This document shows, piece after piece, positions 15,398-22,595 of a DNA stretch of 44,541 nucleotides. A program made the translations under genes and the position numbers. Origin of the DNA: Candidatus Rokuibacteriota bacterium (GTDB taxonomy: Bacteria; Methylomirabilota; Methylomirabilia; Rokubacteriales; CSP1-6); the NCBI GenBank assembly GCA_016179965.1, contig JACPCF010000080.1, positions 1 through 44,541 of the forward strand, written 5' to 3'. Within the stretch, counting starts at the first letter, position 1. Every line of letters starts with the position of its first letter. The notes beneath the pieces were generated by a model that worked only from the letters and a program-made list of their open reading frames with translations, did not search any database and was not told where the DNA came from.

Positions 15398-16347
15398 CAC
15401 GCCCCCCCGCCGAACTCCTCGCCGGCCACGACCCGCAGGAAGACCTCTTCGAGGCTCATCCCAAGCTGGTGCAGCTCCAGGAGCCCCCACCGCCGCTCGG
15501 CGACCAGCTGGGCGAGGGAGTCCCGGACGTCCCGGTCCCGCATGGATTCCACCAGGTAGATCCCCGCCCCGTCCGCCGGCCCCTCGTGCTCGACCCGGAG
15601 GACTCCCGGGACCTGCCGGAGCGCCGGGCCCACGACCTCGACGGGGCCGACGATCTGAAGCTGAATGCGGGAGGTGGGGAAGAATTCCTCCGCCAGACGG
15701 TCGAGGCTGCCCTGGGCCGCGATCCGGCCACGGTTGATGATGATGACCCCCTCACACACCATTGAGACTTCCGGCAGGATGTGAGTCGAGAGGATCACGG
15801 TGTGCTGGCCGGACAGCGACTTGATGAGGGCACGAATCTCGGCGACCTGCACGGGGTCGAGCCCGATCGTCGGTTCGTCCAGGATCAGCACGTCGGGATC
15901 GTTGACGAGCGCCTGGGCGAGCCCGACGCGCTGTCGGTAACCCTTGGAGAGCTTGCCGATCAGCCGGTGCTGGACGTCGGTGACGTCGCAGCGGTCCATG
16001 ACGTCGGCCACGCGCCGCTTTCGCTCGGAGCGGTCCACCCCCTTGATCTCCGCGACGAAGTCGAGGTAGGCGGACACCGACAGCTCACCGTAGAGCGGAA
16101 TGTTCTCGGGGAGATAGCCGATGCGCTTGCGCACTTCCAGCGACTGGGAGAAGACGTCGTACCCGGCGACCCTCGCGCTTCCCCCGGTGGCAGGCATGAA
16201 GCAGGAGAGGATCCGCATCGTCGTGGTCTTCCCCGCCCCGTTGGGGCCGAGGAAGCCCACGATGCCCCCCTTTTCGACGTTGAAGGAGACGTCACGGATG
16301 GCCGTGACGGGGCCGTACTGCTTGGTCAGTCGATCGACCTGGATCAT
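15397..16347 (-). CDS. ABC transporter ATPase (GldA/CcmA-like)
   Basis: 316 residues. Walker A GPNGAGKT (34-41), the Q-loop region near GYLPENIPLY, signature LSKGYRQRVGLAQAL, Walker B VLILDEPTIGLDP and the switch His in STHIL. The C-terminal 90 residues form the usual DUF4162-like domain of drug/heme-type exporters. First gene of the unit ATPase-permease-GldG-like-DUF4340, all on the minus strand. An extended -10 element lies just upstream (16360-16368) and would give a leader of about 7 nt. Confidence 0.93.
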   Translation of the reverse strand: MIQVDRLTKQYGPVTAIRDVSFNVEKGGIVGFLGPNGAGKTTTMRILSCFMPATGGSARVAGYDVFSQSLEVRKRIGYLPENIPLYGELSVSAYLDFVAEIKGVDRSERKRRVADVMDRCDVTDVQHRLIGKLSKGYRQRVGLAQALVNDPDVLILDEPTIGLDPVQVAEIRALIKSLSGQHTVILSTHILPEVSMVCEGVIIINRGRIAAQGSLDRLAEEFFPTSRIQLQIVGPVEVVGPALRQVPGVLRVEHEGPADGAGIYLVESMRDRDVRDSLAQLVAERRWGLLELHQLGMSLEEVFLRVVAGEEFGGGA

Positions 16348-16359
16348 CGGACGCTCCGA

Positions 16360-16368
16360 ATTCTACCA
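16360..16368 (-). promoter_or_regulatory. Extended -10 promoter of the Gld-type ABC operon
   Basis: TGGTAGAAT on the minus strand. Transcription would start near 16353, about 7 nt before the ATG at 16347 and downstream of the CGGAG that could serve as ribosome-binding site. The identical nonamer occurs upstream of the larA-like gene (41441-41433). Confidence 0.5.
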
Positions 16369-16394
16369 CAGGTCATTCGAGGCCGGTAGGCCGG

Positions 16395-16419
16395 GTACCC
16401 GCGGCGTAGCCGTGGGTAC
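16395..16419. terminator. Strong hairpin after the YbgC-like gene
   Basis: GTACCCGCGGC-GTA-GCCGTGGGTAC, an 11-bp stem with one G-U pair, starting five bases past the thioesterase stop. No U-tract follows, so it is a candidate for RNA end protection rather than a proven terminator. It shares the GGGTACCC core with family A repeats. Confidence 0.45.
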
Positions 16420-16423
16420 GCGC

Positions 16424-16837
16424 TCAGGGGGCATCCGGGATGTCCTCGGCCATCAGCGCCTCGAGCCACTCGGGGATCGGGATCATCTTCTGGGTCTGGG
16501 GATCCCAGCAGGCGTGGCGGGTCTCGCCGGTCGCGAGGAGCTCGCCGGTCTCGGCCTGGGTGATCTCATAGGCGAAGGTGAAGCTGGCCCGCTTGCGCTC
16601 GCTCACGCGACACGTGAGACGGAGGAGGTCGTCAAGCCGCGCGGGCTTGACGTAGCGGCAAGAAGCGTCCACCACGGGCATATGAATCTTCCGGTCCACT
16701 TCGGCCATGGGCCAACCGTGCTGCCGGAGGTACTCGACTCGCCCGACCTCCATGTACACGAAGTAGTTCGCGTAGTAGACGATCCCCATGGTATCGGTCT
16801 CGGCGTAGCGCACGCGGATGGTCGTCTCCGAAGGCAT
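16424..16837 (-). CDS. YbgC/4-hydroxybenzoyl-CoA thioesterase family acyl-CoA thioesterase
   Basis: 137-residue single hotdog-fold protein. RVRYAETDTMGIVYYANY carries the conserved Asp of this thioesterase class, followed by YMEVGRVEYLRQHG and a VVDASCRYVKPARLDD strand. It hydrolyses acyl-CoA or aryl-CoA in the cytoplasm; ybgC is usually the first gene of the tol-pal operon, but here it stands apart from tolQ. I choose ATG 16837 because GGAG sits nine bases upstream; ATG 16846 has the same GGAG directly adjacent, too close to work well. Confidence 0.87.
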   Translation of the reverse strand: MPSETTIRVRYAETDTMGIVYYANYFVYMEVGRVEYLRQHGWPMAEVDRKIHMPVVDASCRYVKPARLDDLLRLTCRVSERKRASFTFAYEITQAETGELLATGETRHACWDPQTQKMIPIPEWLEALMAEDIPDAP

Positions 16838-16914
16838 ACGAGCCATCTCCGTTCCTGAGGGGAGGCAGCCCCCGAAGCCCCGAGCGAAGCGCGGGGGCGG
16901 CTTTGCCGCGGGGC

Positions 16915-16966
16915 GTCCGGGTACCCGGGCCGAAGGCCGGGGTGGGGGCGAAGCCCCCCTCCGAGC
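16915..16966. repeat. Family A repeat (copy 2), inverted partner of 17917-17968
   Basis: 52 bp that begin immediately after the stop of the AAA+ gene (stop at 16969-16967) and are, read on the minus strand, identical to 17917-17968 except for two positions. Includes the hairpin GGGGGCGAAGCCCCC and the palindrome GGGTACCC. Further G+C-rich palindromic sequence continues to about 16860. Confidence 0.85.
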
Positions 16967-17908
16967 TCACAGGTACTGGCCGTAGCGGATCTTCTCCACC
17001 ACTTCCTTGATCCGCCGGTAGCCGTCGATCTCCTGGAGGAGGTCCTGCGTGCTGACGAGCCCCGCCTGCTCCCCCGCGCCGGCGCGGTGCGCCTTGGTCT
17101 CGAGGGCCCGGCGGATCACCTCCTGGATCTCGGCGCCGCTCATCCCACCCATGGGCGGAAGGAGCGAGCGGAAATCCAGCTCGGCGAAGAGCCGACGCGC
17201 CGCCGCCTTTTCGGCCTGCGCCTTGTTCAGGAGGAAGATCTCCTGCTGCCCCTGGGGATCGGGGAGCGGGACCTCGATGAGCCGGTCCAGGCGGCCGGGC
17301 GCCACGAGCGACGGATCGATGGCGTCGGTCCGGCTGGTGGCGGCCACGACGAACACGCGCGAGAAATCCTCGATGCCGTCGAGCTTCTCGGCCAGCACCG
17401 CGATCAAGCGCGCGCTCGCCTCGCGCGCCTGCGGGGGCGGCAACAGATGCTCGAGCGACAGGGCGTCGGCTTCGTCGAGGAAGATCAGCGTCCGGGGCTC
17501 CTGGACCGCGATCGCCAGGATCTCCTGCAGGAGGTCGCCCGCGGTGGGCCCGAACTTGGAGGTCAGGTTCAGGAGCTTCAGATGGTAGAAGGTGGCCTCG
17601 GAGACGGAGGCGAGCGCCCGCGCCAGGAGCGACTTGCCGGTGCCCGGCGGGCCGTAGAGCAGCACGCCCTTGGGCGGGGTGATCCCCCACTGGCGATAGA
17701 CCTCCGGGGCCGTCAGCGCGGTGGCGAACCCGCGGAGCGTGGCCTTGGCCGCCTTGAGGCCGCCGATCTGGTCGAAGGTCGTGTCCGGTCGGTACTTGAC
17801 CTCGAAGCGGCCGGTGAGATCGCCGTACTTCTCAGCGATCTTGGCGAACAGATCCTCGAGCCGTCGCTGGGCCGCCCACTCGGGGTTGGCGGGCTTCGGG
17901 TCCGCCAT
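16967..17908 (-). CDS. AAA+ ATPase, proteasome-ATPase/FtsH-like module
   Basis: 313 residues with a single AAA domain. Walker A GPPGTGKS (86-93), Walker B LIFLDEAD, and a second region of homology ATSRTDAIDPSLVAPGRLDRL with the arginine-finger Arg, then a C-terminal four-helix lid with GGMSGAEIQEVIRRAL. A short N-terminal helical region (about 1-35) precedes the FDQIGGLKAAK entry. No protease or other effector domain is fused, so partner and substrate are unknown. The start ATG 17908 is chosen because upstream codons lie inside the family A repeat. The gene is exactly bracketed by two inverted 52-bp repeats. Confidence 0.88.
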   Translation of the reverse strand: MADPKPANPEWAAQRRLEDLFAKIAEKYGDLTGRFEVKYRPDTTFDQIGGLKAAKATLRGFATALTAPEVYRQWGITPPKGVLLYGPPGTGKSLLARALASVSEATFYHLKLLNLTSKFGPTAGDLLQEILAIAVQEPRTLIFLDEADALSLEHLLPPPQAREASARLIAVLAEKLDGIEDFSRVFVVAATSRTDAIDPSLVAPGRLDRLIEVPLPDPQGQQEIFLLNKAQAEKAAARRLFAELDFRSLLPPMGGMSGAEIQEVIRRALETKAHRAGAGEQAGLVSTQDLLQEIDGYRRIKEVVEKIRYGQYL

Positions 17909-17916
17909 GCGGCTAT

Positions 17917-17968
17917 GCTCGGAGGGGGGCTCCGCCCCCACCCAGGCCTTCGGCCCGGGTACCCGGAC
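17917..17968. repeat. Family A repeat (copy 3), 9 bp upstream of the AAA+ start
   Basis: Inverted copy of 16915-16966 (two mismatches). Begins GCTCGGAGGGGGGCTCCG on the plus strand. It is followed by GCGGGCAAAGCCCGCGCTCG (17988-18007), a second palindrome that also recurs in the 22445-22600 region. Confidence 0.85.
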
Positions 17969-18039
17969 TCCTCCCCCCCGAAGTTGCGCGGGCAAAGCCC
18001 GCGCTCGAACCAGGTCGTGCGACGGTTACGGGCACGGGG

Positions 18040-18573
18040 CTAGAAGTGGGGGCTGGGGCCGGTCTTGGGGCCCAATGTCCCGGACTTGTCGAAGACTCGG
18101 TCCTCCACGAGGATCGGGACCTTCGCCCGGATGGCGAGGGCGATCGCGTCGGAGGGGCGCGAGTCCAGGGTCATGTCGGCCCCGTTGGCGGTGAGATAGA
18201 CGACCGCGTAGTAGATATCGTCCTTGAAATCTGTGATCACCACCCGCGTGAGGGACACCTTGAGCCGGCCGAAGAGCGTGAGGAAAAGGTCATGGGTGAG
18301 CGGGCGTGGAGGCGTCACGCCCTGGAGCGGGATGGCGATGCCGTTGGCCTCGGCGATGCCGATCGCCATGGCGAACTGCCGCTTGTCGCGCTTGCCCTGG
18401 AGGACGACCACGGGCTGGTGGGTGCGCTGGTCGACCATCACCCCGATGACTTCCGCCTCCTGAGGGCCGGTGGCCTTCGGGGGCGGTGTCGGACTCGGTT
18501 CCTTGGCCCCCGTCCCTGTCAGGAGCACCATCGCCAGGAGCCCGAAGAGCGCAATCAATCGCCTCCTACCCAT
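18040..18573 (-). CDS. Bifunctional nuclease (BFN/DUF151) domain protein, exported
   Basis: 177 residues. An N-terminal hydrophobic signal (IALFGLLAMVLLTGTGA) precedes a BFN domain (about 37-165): QPVVVLQGKRDKRQFAMAIG, a THDLFLTLFGRL helix, then the signature DSRPSDAIALAIRAKVPI. Plant and thermophile members have been reported as nucleases or regulators, but the catalytic role of bacterial BFN is not settled. A signal peptide in this family is less common than a cytoplasmic protein and suggests a periplasmic site. GGAGGAGCGGAG precedes the ATG at 18573. Downstream is the family A repeat. Confidence 0.85.
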   Translation of the reverse strand: MGRRRLIALFGLLAMVLLTGTGAKEPSPTPPPKATGPQEAEVIGVMVDQRTHQPVVVLQGKRDKRQFAMAIGIAEANGIAIPLQGVTPPRPLTHDLFLTLFGRLKVSLTRVVITDFKDDIYYAVVYLTANGADMTLDSRPSDAIALAIRAKVPILVEDRVFDKSGTLGPKTGPSPHF

Positions 18574-18645
18574 CTCCGCTCCTCCCCTCCAGCCGGCCGA
18601 CCCACGACCGGCGTGAAAAAAGTATGGGTCTCGCCTCGGGGAAAG

Positions 18646-19352
18646 TCAACTCGGCCGGAGGCGAAAACTGGCCAGAAATCCGGCGACGAAGGTCGGCAGG
18701 AAGGTGAAGATCGTCCCCGTGCCGAGGCCGAAGAAGAACGCCAGCGCCATGTGCAGACGCAGGATCTCCTCCAGTCCCTCCCGGATCACCCGCGCCCCGC
18801 GCGCAGCCCCCGCCAGAGCGCCGGCGGATTCGCGGATCCGAAGCGTCAGGCCTAGCGCCACCAGGGCCAGGAGCGTCGTCAGCGCAAAGAACGCCCGAAA
18901 GCCGAAGCGCCGGATCACGAACTCGCCGGCCAGGGGCGAGAGGGCCGTCGAAAGGAGCCCCGAGATCCCGAAGATGCCCAGCGCCCAGCCCCGGCGCTCG
19001 GGCGGGACCAGGTCCACGACCAAAACCCGATGCCCTGAAGGGCCCTGAGGAGCGCAAACACGGGAAGCGAGGCGAACAGCGCGAAGCCGAGGGAGGCCAG
19101 CACCACGAGGCTGACGCCGAAGAGCATGAGGGGACGGCGGCCGAGGCGATCCACCCAGGCACCCACCAGCGGCTGGCAGAAGATCCCCGTGGCGTTGTAC
19201 ATCCCCATGACGACGCCAATCTGGGCCTCGGTTCCCCCGTGCCGTTGGATGTAGAGGGGGAGGAACGCGTTGACGCTGGCGAAGAAGAAAAAGTTCAGGG
19301 AGGTGACGCGGAAGAACTGGCCGGTGAGAACGGACGAGAGGGGGAGCGTCAC
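18646..19352 (-). pseudogene. MFS transporter remnant, frameshifted by an internal deletion and cut at the 3' end
   Basis: The start (GTG 19352) gives a good MFS N-terminus: membrane helices, then GTEAQIGVVMGMYNATGIF and the loop motif GAWVDRLGRRPLMLFG, as far as ALLRALQGIGF. There the frame shifts: the next frame resumes with VVDLVPPERRGWALGIFGISG. In relatives about nine residues separate these two motifs, so a deletion of roughly 25-30 bp, not a multiple of three, lies near 19021-19027. The second half ends abruptly after IFTFLPTFVAGF with a stop at 18646, so helices 8-12 are absent altogether. Almost certainly non-functional. Confidence 0.8.
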
Positions 19353-19357
19353 GCGCG

Positions 19358-19387
19358 TTGATCTTTCGGGGTCGCCGGCGGTAAAAT
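19358..19387 (+). promoter_or_regulatory. Candidate promoter of the small zinc ribbon gene
   Basis: TTGATC (19358-19363), 18 bp, TAAAAT (19382-19387). Expected start near 19394, eleven nt before the ATG at 19405. No ribosome-binding site is seen in that leader. Confidence 0.45.
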
Positions 19388-19404
19388 GGCACAGGCATTA
19401 TAGC

Positions 19405-19530
19405 ATGAGCGATCCACGGCCGACCGAGACCGCCTACCTTTGCAACGTCTGCGGCGAGCAGATGCAGGAGATCCACTGCAAGATCGTCTGCCCGCGCTGC
19501 GGCTACACGCGCGACTGCTCCGACCCCTGA
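19405..19530 (+). CDS. 41-residue zinc-ribbon protein
   Basis: Tiny protein with paired cysteines: C13-x2-C16, C25-x3-C29-x2-C32 and C38, in the pattern CNVCGEQM...CKIVCPRCGYTRDCSDP. Conserved short proteins of this kind occur in many bacteria with no known role; a zinc-binding or nucleic-acid-associated role is a guess. Start ATG 19405 fits the family length. The 3' end overlaps the convergent SUMF1 gene by 28 nt because that gene has been lengthened by a family B repeat. Confidence 0.75.
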   Translation: MSDPRPTETAYLCNVCGEQMQEIHCKIVCPRCGYTRDCSDP

Positions 19531-20426
19531 CGATGCGTCGTTCCCCTCTTCTCCTCTCCCCGCTGGGGAGAGGCAGGGTGAGGGGCACTCGCGCACCTAA
19601 AGCCGACCATGTCGAGCCCGAAGTGGGGCGGGTTGGCGTGGCGGAGGGTTGACCTGAGGCCCCACGGATCATTCCCCCAGCCGCCACCGCGAATGACCTT
19701 CATGTCTCCCGGAGTGCGATTGACGGGATCGACGCCGGGCGACCGCCGGTAGAAGGCCGGGTCGAACCAATCCTCCACCCACTCCCAGACGTTCCCCGCC
19801 AGATCATCCACACCGAAGGGCGAGCGCCCGAGGGGGAAGCTCCCCACGGGGGCCGTGAAACGGTAGCCGTCGGCGGCGTCGGCCCGGCAGCAGTCGTCGC
19901 TCCCGTAGGAGGCCCGATACCGGCGGCCCTCGCGCGGCGGCGCGTTTCCCCAGGGATAGGTCCGCCGGCCGTCGCCGCGCGCCGCTCGCTCCCACTCGGC
20001 CTCCGTCGGCAGGCGCTTGCCCTTCCAGAGGCAGTAAGCCCGCGCGTCGCGCCAGCTCACCTGCACCACCGGATGCCGGTCGAGGCCTTCAATCGAAGAG
20101 TCGGAGCCGTGGGGGTGACGCCAGTCGGCGCCCCGGACCTCCCGCCAGCGGCCGTCCCAGAGCCACCCCGCGCCGCTCCGCTCGGGATCCGTCACGTGAC
20201 TCGTCGCGGCGACGAAGGCGGCGAACTCGGCGTTCGTAGCCTCGTAGCGGTCCATCCAGAAGGCCGAGACCGTCACGCGGTGCACCGGGCGCTCGGCAGG
20301 CTCGCCGGCGTCGCTGCCCATCGTGAAAGTCCCGCGCGGGACGAGGATCATCTCCTCGCCAAGAAAGACCAGGAGGACAAGGCCCAGCCTTGCGCCGTGG
20401 AGCAAGGTTCCGTAGACTCCAGCCAT
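19503..20426 (-). CDS. SUMF1/FGE-sulfatase-domain protein, catalytic cysteines absent
   Basis: 307 residues. The domain runs from MILVPRGTFTMGSD (about residue 26) through ERPVHRVTVSAFWMDRYEATN, HPVVQVSWRDARAYCLWKGKRLPTEAEWE, DLAGNVWEWVEDWF and RGGGWGND to VGFRCA. Formylglycine-generating enzymes need Cys residues shortly after the RGGSW motif; here the stretch is WGLRSTLRHANPP without them, so it is not a sulfatase activator. The N-terminal 20 residues are hydrophobic and may anchor or export it; a start at ATG 20351 (MILVP) is the alternative. The last 30 residues (SAPHPASPQRGEEKRG on) are encoded by the family B palindrome. Confidence 0.82.
   Translation of the reverse strand: MAGVYGTLLHGARLGLVLLVFLGEEMILVPRGTFTMGSDAGEPAERPVHRVTVSAFWMDRYEATNAEFAAFVAATSHVTDPERSGAGWLWDGRWREVRGADWRHPHGSDSSIEGLDRHPVVQVSWRDARAYCLWKGKRLPTEAEWERAARGDGRRTYPWGNAPPREGRRYRASYGSDDCCRADAADGYRFTAPVGSFPLGRSPFGVDDLAGNVWEWVEDWFDPAFYRRSPGVDPVNRTPGDMKVIRGGGWGNDPWGLRSTLRHANPPHFGLDMVGFRCASAPHPASPQRGEEKRGTTHRQGSEQSRV
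19543..19585. repeat. Family B palindrome (copy 2), inside the SUMF1 gene end
   Basis: Core nearly identical to copy 1 (9321-9364). On the minus strand it is read as coding sequence for the tail PHPASPQRGEE of the SUMF1 protein. Confidence 0.85.
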
Positions 20427-21291
20427 GACCGGTATCGATCAGGTGCTCGCTGAATGCCTCAGCCTGGCTGCCGGGGGCCGGGGCCGTCTCACCCTCGCCG
20501 CCACGCTCCAGGGATTTCCGGAGACGGCTCACGGCGGCGGGGTGCTCGCCGCGTTCGACCGAACCGCCGCACGGTGGATCAACGCTCCCACCAGCGCGCG
20601 GACGGTGACAGCCCAGATTCAGAAAAGCATCCCGCTCCAGACTTCCCTTCCACTGAAGGTCGAAGTCTCAGAGGGAGACGTCACGCTCACCCTCGGCGAC
20701 GACGGCAAGCCGCTGGCACACTGTCGCGTGACGCGCGTCGTGACGCAACCCACGCCTCCGTCGAGTGGCTGGAGCGGGCCGCCCGAGAAGAGCCTCGGGT
20801 TTCCAACCGCCAGAGGATGCCTCGCATGCGGAAGTGAAAACCCCATCGGGCTCAGGGTCCGGCTGCGCTTCGACGCCCGTTGGGTCTGGGCCGAATACAG
20901 GCCCCCCGAGACGTACCGCGCCTCGGACGGTCGGATCGCGTCGGCGCTCTACACGGTGCTCCTGGACGAGATGGCCTGGTGGCTCGGAGCGCTCGCCTCG
21001 GGAGAGGCGGGCGTCACCACGGACATCCGGATCACGCTCCACCAGCCCGCTCACCCGTTCGGCGAGCCACTCCTGGCCGCCGGCCTTCGCGACCGCGTCG
21101 TTGCGACCGACCCACGGGGCCACTTCTGGAAGACCGAGACCGCCATCCTGGCCCCCGACGGCGCGCTCCTGGCCTCGGGGGCGATCACCTTCGCGGGCAG
21201 CCGCGTCTACTCCAAGCGGCTGATCCCTCAGCTGCTGACGAACAACCTGCCCGAGAGTCTCCGCCCCATCTTCCCCACCCACGTCCCGTGA
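20425..21291 (+). CDS. Hotdog-fold (thioesterase-like) protein with CxxC
   Basis: 288 residues. The C-terminal half looks like a PaaI/acyl-CoA-thioesterase-like hotdog: CLACGSENPIGLRVRLRF, then a VWAEYRPPETYRASDGRIASALYTVLLDEMAWW helix region, TDIRITLHQPAHPFGEPL and an ETAILAPDGALLASGAITF strand. The N-terminal half (GVLAAFDRTAARWINAP, LPLKVEVSEGDVTLTL) also has hotdog-like strands, so this may be a double hotdog. A substrate cannot be read from the sequence. The CxxC pair could hold metal or be structural. The ATG shares two bases with the start codon of the divergent SUMF1 gene (CATG). Confidence 0.68.
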   Translation: MTGIDQVLAECLSLAAGGRGRLTLAATLQGFPETAHGGGVLAAFDRTAARWINAPTSARTVTAQIQKSIPLQTSLPLKVEVSEGDVTLTLGDDGKPLAHCRVTRVVTQPTPPSSGWSGPPEKSLGFPTARGCLACGSENPIGLRVRLRFDARWVWAEYRPPETYRASDGRIASALYTVLLDEMAWWLGALASGEAGVTTDIRITLHQPAHPFGEPLLAAGLRDRVVATDPRGHFWKTETAILAPDGALLASGAITFAGSRVYSKRLIPQLLTNNLPESLRPIFPTHVP

Positions 21292-21301
21292 CGACCGCCC
21301 C

Positions 21302-21601
21302 ATGCCCCCGCTGATCCGACGCTACATCAAGACGGTCATGGGCGTGGCGACGTGGATGTTCCCGCGGCCGACGAAGGACGATGCCCGCTACCGGCCCGAG
21401 CTGGCCGAGACCGTCTACTGGGTGATGACGATCTCGACTGCGCTTCGCGCGGTCGCCGAGCTCATGGCGGCCTGGTCGGCAGCGCCGATCCTGCGCGTCC
21501 TCGTGGCGCTGGGCGGGCTGGGCCAGCTCCTGGGCGCCGCCCTCTTCGTGATCAACATGTGGACGCCCGTCAGGATGCCCTCGGTGACCCCTCTCAAGTA
21601 G
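21302..21601 (+). CDS. Small membrane protein, family not recognised
   Basis: 99 residues, starting 11 nt after the hotdog gene and so probably in its operon. It has a positively charged N-terminus with an amphipathic stretch (IRRYIKTVMGVATWMFPRP), then two hydrophobic segments (about 40-60 and 63-86, TALRAVAELMAAW and VALGGLGQLLGAALFVINMW). I see no domain that names a function. The end overlaps the convergent PHP gene by 8 nt. Confidence 0.6.
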   Translation: MPPLIRRYIKTVMGVATWMFPRPTKDDARYRPELAETVYWVMTISTALRAVAELMAAWSAAPILRVLVALGGLGQLLGAALFVINMWTPVRMPSVTPLK

Positions 21602-22442
21602 GACGCGTCGCCCGCGACTCTTCGGCCTTGGCCTTGAGCGCCTCGTAGACGGAGAGCGGGACGGCGGGGCTGCCCAGCGGATTGGTCCGGCCGATGTGGA
21701 TCCCGTGGAAGTCCGAGCCGCCCGTCGCTACGAGATTCAAGTCCTTGCAGATGCGTAGGTAGTTCAGCGTCTTCGCGGCCGAGTGCTCCTGGTAGTAGCA
21801 CTCGATCCCCATGAGGCCCGCGTTGACGAGGGCGGGGATCACCCCGTCCAGGTCTGCCAGGCCGGGATGCGCCAGGACCGGCACGCCGCCGGCCTTGCGG
21901 ATGGTCGCGATCGCCTGGGACGGCGAGAGTGTCTTCCGCGGCACGTTGGCGGACCCGCCCGCGCGCAGGTACCGATCGAAGGCTTCGCGGTAGGTCTTCA
22001 CGTACCCGCGGGCCACCAGGACCTGGGCGACGTGGGGGCGCCCCGCCGAGCCCTCCTTGACGAGCGCGAACACCTCCTCGGGATCGATGGGCATCCCGAG
22101 CTCCGCCAGCCGGGCAGCCATTCGGTACACGCGCTCCTTCCGCTCGGCCCGCTGCTCGCGCAGGAAGGCCTGGAACCACTCCACCTCGTAGTCGAGGAAG
22201 TAGCCCAGGATGTGGACCTCGCCCCCGTCCACGTCGCAGTTGATCTCGATACCGGGGATCAAGGTCATGGGCGGGTGCTTCGCCACCTCGTCGAAGGCCT
22301 CCGCCAGCGCCTCGGTGGAGTCGTGGTCGGTGATGGCCAGGACGCGGACGCCGCGCCGCGCCGCCTCCCGCACCAGCTCCCGCGGCGACAGGGCGCCGTC
22401 GGAGGCGGTCGTGTGGGAGTGAAGATCAACGCCGCCGCTCAT
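21594..22442 (-). CDS. PHP-domain phosphoesterase (RNase AM/YciV-like)
   Basis: 282 residues. The metal-binding motifs appear in order: DLHSHTTASDG (6-16), ITDHDS, GIEINCD, VHILGY, LAHPGL and GGSDFHG near the C-terminus. The helical insertion from about 105-165 (RPHVAQVLVARGYVKTYREAF) is typical of the YciV/Cv1693 group, which dephosphorylates nucleoside 3',5'-bisphosphates and acts as a 5'-3' exonuclease in RNA maturation. The name is by motif similarity. The ATG at 22442 begins two bases downstream of a family A hairpin whose edge supplies GAGG. Confidence 0.88.
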   Translation of the reverse strand: MSGGVDLHSHTTASDGALSPRELVREAARRGVRVLAITDHDSTEALAEAFDEVAKHPPMTLIPGIEINCDVDGGEVHILGYFLDYEVEWFQAFLREQRAERKERVYRMAARLAELGMPIDPEEVFALVKEGSAGRPHVAQVLVARGYVKTYREAFDRYLRAGGSANVPRKTLSPSQAIATIRKAGGVPVLAHPGLADLDGVIPALVNAGLMGIECYYQEHSAAKTLNYLRICKDLNLVATGGSDFHGIHIGRTNPLGSPAVPLSVYEALKAKAEESRATRPT

Positions 22443-22444
22443 AC

Positions 22445-22466
22445 CTCGGAGGGGGGCTCCGCCCCC
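22445..22466. repeat. Family A hairpin (copy 4), 2 bp upstream of the PHP start
   Basis: CTCGGAGGGGGGCTCCGCCCCC. The 153-bp gap to 22595 also carries CCGCGCCACTTCAGGTGGCGCGG (22518-22540) and GCGGCAAAGCCCGCGCTCG, the second resembling 17988-18007, then CCGGTAGTTCATCGGCACGAGCCGG: three stacked palindromes. Confidence 0.82.
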
Positions 22467-22595
22467 CTATTTTCCGACGGAACGCGCGAGCGAAGGCGAG
22501 CCACCTTTGCGGGCACCCGCGCCACTTCAGGTGGCGCGGGTCGCGGCAAAGCCCGCGCTCGAACAGGTGGCCGGTAGTTCATCGGCACGAGCCGG

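Noticed and set aside
13406-15559. Plus-strand open frame of 717 codons over the ABC permease and GldG-like genes
   Set aside because: Antisense shadow of high-GC codon use: it follows the reverse of three well-supported genes, is rich in Arg, Gly, His and Asp without domains, and crosses gene borders.
13055-16347. Gliding motility system
   Set aside because: Only Gld-type ABC genes are present; no gldB, gldJ-N, sprA or other motor genes are seen. The genes are kept as an ABC system of unknown substrate.
16915-17968. Composite transposon carrying the AAA+ gene
   Set aside because: Inverted ends are present but there is no transposase, no target duplication, and the same repeat occurs singly at 12940 and 22445. 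The inverted pairing is kept as a finding, the transposon call is not.
19503-20426. Formylglycine-generating enzyme (sulfatase activator)
   Set aside because: The active-site cysteines after the RGGGW motif are missing, and no sulfatase lies nearby.
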